The position numbers were made by a program, and so were the translations under genes. Positions 62,485 through 64,000 of a DNA stretch of 64,000 nucleotides are shown here, one piece after another. Source of the DNA: Polaribacter sp. Hel1_85 (GTDB taxonomy: Bacteria > Bacteroidota > Bacteroidia > Flavobacteriales > Flavobacteriaceae). Location of the stretch: NCBI RefSeq assembly GCF_000766795.1, contig NZ_JPDS01000002.1, positions 1,245,001-1,309,000 of the forward strand, in the 5' to 3' direction. How positions within the stretch are numbered: position 1 is the stretch's first letter; the number at the start of each line of letters is the position of its first letter. The notes under the pieces are model-generated. The model was given only the letters and a program-made list of their open reading frames with translations. It did not search any database and was not told the origin of the DNA.

Positions 62485-64000
62485 GTGAAATTAAGATATA
62501 TTTTTACTTCAGCTTCTTTTAAAATTTCATTATTATTAATGATTTCCTTTTCGTCTTGCGATAAAAAAACAGAATACAAAGAAGTAGAAAAGGATAAAGG
62601 TGTTTTTCTTTCAGGTAAACTCATTCCAGATAGTCATTTTTTAGGTGATGAGAAATGTAAAGAATGTCATCAAGATCAGTTTAAAAAGTGGAAAGGTTCT
62701 CATCATGATAAAGCAATGCAAATTGCAGATAGTTTAACAATTCTTGCAAATTTTAATGATGAAAAATTTACAAGTCAAGGTGTAACTTCTAGGTTTTACA
62801 AAAAGGGAAAAGATTTTTATGTAAATACAGACGGACCAGATGGTAAAAATCACGATTATAAAATTGTTTACACTTTTGGTATTACACCTTTACAACAATA
62901 TATTGTTCAATTTCCTGATGGTCATTACCAGTGTTTAAGAACAGCTTGGGATTCTGTTAAAAATAAATGGTTCGATTTATATCCAGATTTTAAAGTTGTG
63001 CATTCAGAATGGTTACACTGGTCTAGAGGAGGTTTAAATTGGAATAATATGTGTGCAGATTGTCATTCTACAAACGTTCGTAAAAACTACGATGAAAAAA
63101 CACATAGTTATGATACTGAATTTGCAATTATCAATGTAAACTGTGAAGCTTGTCATGGTTCAGGAAAACAACATGTTACTGATGTTGAAACAATGGGAGA
63201 AAACTATGTTTCTAACGGAAGTTTTCAAATGACAACAGAAACAGGGCCTAAAGAACTGGTAGATCAATGTGCACGTTGCCATATGAGAAGAGAACAATTT
63301 TCTGAAGCTTTTAATTTTGAAGGAACTATGTTAGATCATTATTATCCTCAATTATTAGAAGAAAGATTGTATCAAGCAGATGGGCAAATTTTAGATGAGG
63401 TATATGTATATGGTTCATTTACGCAGAGTAAAATGTATCAAAATGATGTTACTTGTACTAATTGTCATGATGCACATTCATTAAAACTAAAGTTTGATGG
63501 GAATAAATTATGTGCTCAATGTCATGTTCCAGAAAAATATGATACACCAAAACATCATGCTCATCCACAAAACACAGAATCTTCAAAATGTGTAAGTTGT
63601 CATATGCCAGGGCGTTTTTATATGGGGAATGATTTTAGACCAGATCATAGTTTTAGAGTGCCAAGACCAGATTTAAGTTTAAAATATGGAACGCCAAATG
63701 CGTGTTCTGGTTGTCATAAAGACAAAGATGATGCTTGGGCTGCAAAAAACTTTACAAAATTATTTGGAGCCGTAGATTCTATTCATTACTCAGAAAAATT
63801 AGCACCAGGAATTACAATGCAACCAAATGGACATGTAGGTTTAATTGAATTGATGAATGATTCACATCAACCAGAAATTGTAAGAGCATCAGCTACAAAA
63901 GTATTGTCTAATTACAATGCACAGAATTTTGTAGAACAATACATAACACTTTTAAATGATGATTCTGCTTTAGTAAGAGGAGCAAGTGTAGATGTTCTAA
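62485..64000 (+). CDS. Multiheme cytochrome c lipoprotein with at least eight haem motifs (3' partial)
   Basis: The reading frame is open from GTG 62485 to the window end (505 codons). It starts with a lipoprotein signal (LLLMISFSSCDKK, Cys25). Eight CxxCH haem-binding motifs are seen: CKECH, CADCH, CEACH, CARCH, CTNCH, CAQCH, CVSCH and CSGCH. The HHDKAMQ and RPDHSFRVPRPDLS segments are typical of flavobacterial periplasmic cytochromes with a C-terminal TPR/HEAT domain, whose start is visible (PEIVRASATKVLSNY). It is probably exported and electron-carrying or respiratory. GTG is chosen because it gives a complete signal, and an internal ATG (62539) would cut it. Confidence 0.88.
   Translation, partial: MKLRYIFTSASFKISLLLMISFSSCDKKTEYKEVEKDKGVFLSGKLIPDSHFLGDEKCKECHQDQFKKWKGSHHDKAMQIADSLTILANFNDEKFTSQGVTSRFYKKGKDFYVNTDGPDGKNHDYKIVYTFGITPLQQYIVQFPDGHYQCLRTAWDSVKNKWFDLYPDFKVVHSEWLHWSRGGLNWNNMCADCHSTNVRKNYDEKTHSYDTEFAIINVNCEACHGSGKQHVTDVETMGENYVSNGSFQMTTETGPKELVDQCARCHMRREQFSEAFNFEGTMLDHYYPQLLEERLYQADGQILDEVYVYGSFTQSKMYQNDVTCTNCHDAHSLKLKFDGNKLCAQCHVPEKYDTPKHHAHPQNTESSKCVSCHMPGRFYMGNDFRPDHSFRVPRPDLSLKYGTPNACSGCHKDKDDAWAAKNFTKLFGAVDSIHYSEKLAPGITMQPNGHVGLIELMNDSHQPEIVRASATKVLSNYNAQNFVEQYITLLNDDSALVRGASVDVL

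Overview
The window is AT-rich chromosomal DNA from a marine-type member of the Flavobacteriaceae, probably close to Polaribacter or Tenacibaculum. The evidence is a GatB-AspS fusion, type IX secretion (T9SS) sorting domains of types A and B, PorP/SprF and OmpA partners, a tmRNA tag ending in YALAA, Bacteroidetes-type promoters (TTTG, about 19 bp, TAnnTTTG) and no recognisable phage or insertion sequence. No rRNA, tRNA or CRISPR array was seen.

Region 1 (1-10.8 kb) is the end of gatB-aspS followed by a complete trp operon: trpE, trpG, trpD, a 56-aa membrane ORF, trpC, trpF, trpB, a small secreted-type ORF and trpA. It is preceded by a promoter, a 16-residue leader peptide with three consecutive Trp codons, and competing hairpins ending in a terminator, which together form a classical attenuator not covered by simple ORF calling. 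Nearly every junction before trpB is filled by a different palindromic repeat. One repeat lies inside trpF as an exact 30-codon insertion, and another supplies both the 3' end of trpF and the annotated start codon of trpB.

Region 2 (10.8-25.4 kb) holds secreted and envelope functions: a frameshifted T9SS/discoidin-like gene, FKBP lipoproteins, a CDGSH protein, a FUSC-type membrane protein, an amidohydrolase, an M28 peptidase, a broken LAS-type peptidase, and a TPR/beta-barrel pair. Region 3 (25.5-39.4 kb) holds an FtsE-like ATPase, two glycosyltransferases (one without a normal start codon), tmRNA, a saccharopine-dehydrogenase-like enzyme, a small HTH/membrane-protein operon, kdsA and a second M28 peptidase.

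Region 4 (39.4-52 kb) holds a 2132-aa alpha-2-macroglobulin-like protein that has acquired a SusC-like N-terminal module, and a three-gene T9SS type B operon (giant adhesin-like protein, PorP/SprF, OmpA). Region 5 (52-62.3 kb) holds mpl, a compact cassette of nucleotidyltransferase, PqqD-HPr-kinase fusion and 55-aa secreted peptide that looks like an uncharacterised peptide-modification system, a Calx-beta/lamin-tail T9SS protein, and trkH-trkA. The window ends inside an octaheme-or-larger cytochrome c lipoprotein.

Several small secreted or lipoprotein genes carry one-base shifts, mostly in homopolymers, while all long core genes are intact. This may be real decay, slippage or sequencing error.
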